Part shown: one piece after another, positions 63,671 to 64,000 of the stretch
How positions within the stretch are numbered: position 1 is the first letter of the stretch
How the letters are laid out: each line of letters starts with the position of its first letter
DNA from: Persicaria tinctoria
Lineage: Eukaryota > Streptophyta > Magnoliopsida > Caryophyllales > Polygonaceae
Direction: 5' to 3'
Assembly (NCBI GenBank): GCA_037127255.1
Contig: JBANSL010000005.1
Coordinates: 9,796,001 to 9,860,000, forward strand
Length of the DNA stretch: 64,000 nucleotides
Position numbers and translations under genes: made by a program
Notes under the pieces: generated by a model
The model's database searches: none
The model's input: the letters and a program-made list of their open reading frames with translations, nothing else
What the model was told of the DNA's origin: nothing

Positions 63671-64000
63671 TTATTCTAACTCTGCATTTGGCTCCTCCAA
63701 AACTAACTCATCTATAGCCTCCTTCGGGAACCCTTCATAGTATGTCTTAAGCCTTTGACCATTTACCTTGAACTTCTTGTGGCTATTTGGGTCATATAAC
63801 TCTACAGCGCCATGTGGGAAAACTTCAGCAACAATGTATGGTCCCCCCCACTTTGACCTGAGCTTCCCAGCGAAGAGTTTCAGGCGAGACTGAAAAAATA
63901 GGACTTTGTCACCGGCTTTAAAGTCCTTCCTATGGATGTGCTTGTCATGACATGCCTTGGTCTTCGCCTTGTAGATTGCCGCATTATCATAGGCGTCCAA
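63671..64000 (-). pseudogene. Athila-like integrase C-terminus (runs off the window)
   Basis: 109 codons open at the window edge: DNAAIYKAKTKACHDKHI, then FKAGDKVLFFQSRLKLFAGKLRSKWGGPYIVAEVFPHGAVEL, the C-terminal barrel of Athila/Tat integrase (GKLRSKWxGPY box). The stop is at 63671. Upstream catalytic parts are outside. The piece itself is undamaged, so the pol gene may be intact beyond the edge. Confidence 0.88.

Larger units (their letters stand above)
59589..64000 (-). mobile_element. 3' half of an Athila-like Ty3 element
   Basis: Reading from the right edge on the minus strand: integrase C-terminus (64000-63671), a spacer with CpG-rich motifs, an env-position ORF (62912-61494), a spacer, the polypurine tract and the 3' LTR. 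This is the Athila layout. The upstream pol genes and 5' LTR are outside the window. Confidence 0.85.

Overview
This window is plant nuclear DNA, most likely from a eudicot. The evidence is an intron-bearing gene for peroxisomal NAD-malate dehydrogenase, two plant peptide-hormone (CEP-type) precursor genes, plant Ty1/copia and Ty3 retrotransposons with initiator-Met or Asp tRNA primer sites, plant LINEs whose ORF2 ends in an RNase H domain, Stowaway and Tourist MITEs, and Helitron ends. I cannot name the species. Only three genes look intact and host-owned. Nearly everything else is transposable elements, many nested inside one another.

1-9.3 kb: a tandem pair of CEP-like genes (384-785 and 7939-8310) lies in a duplicated block that includes matching promoters and 3' flanks. 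Between the copies are a non-autonomous inverted-repeat element, a short exon-like piece resembling an R3H-domain gene, a tRNA-like sequence and a 91-bp tandem repeat. A first-exon fragment resembling mitochondrial COX6a follows on the minus strand (8873-8987).

9.6-15.5 kb: a minus-strand copia element with 136-bp LTRs (9964-13874) is flanked by displaced pieces of the malate dehydrogenase promoter and first exon. A Tourist MITE, a SINE and a LINE 3' end follow.

15.5-23 kb: a decayed minus-strand Ty3 chromovirus is broken by a solo LTR (16417-17141), a GGTTGGTA-rich insertion (17275-18086) and a non-autonomous hAT element with an 8-bp target duplication (19162-20849).

23-36 kb: an inverted piece of copia gag abuts a plus-strand copia element. 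That element's integrase is split by a very young 8.9-kb Athila-like element (26289-35164) with two 2094-bp LTRs, gag and protease, but no reverse transcriptase or integrase. Short TCGA-rich motifs are reiterated throughout it.

37-50.6 kb: a 5'-truncated LINE (37305-43493), itself split by a 2.9-kb solo LTR, is followed by a full-length 7.07-kb LINE (43538-50609) with a 956-codon ORF1 and an overlapping ORF2. Both inserted directly upstream of malate dehydrogenase.

50.8-55.6 kb: the nine-exon peroxisomal malate dehydrogenase gene carries nested Helitrons and nested Stowaway MITEs in intron 5. 56-64 kb: a Stowaway hairpin, a TA microsatellite, two LINE fragments (one inserted into the other), then the 3' half of a minus-strand Athila-like element with a CpG-rich reiterated motif of its own.

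The host genes do not form a functional cluster. CEP peptides are secreted signals in root and nutrient responses, and the dehydrogenase supports peroxisomal beta-oxidation and photorespiration by cycling NADH.
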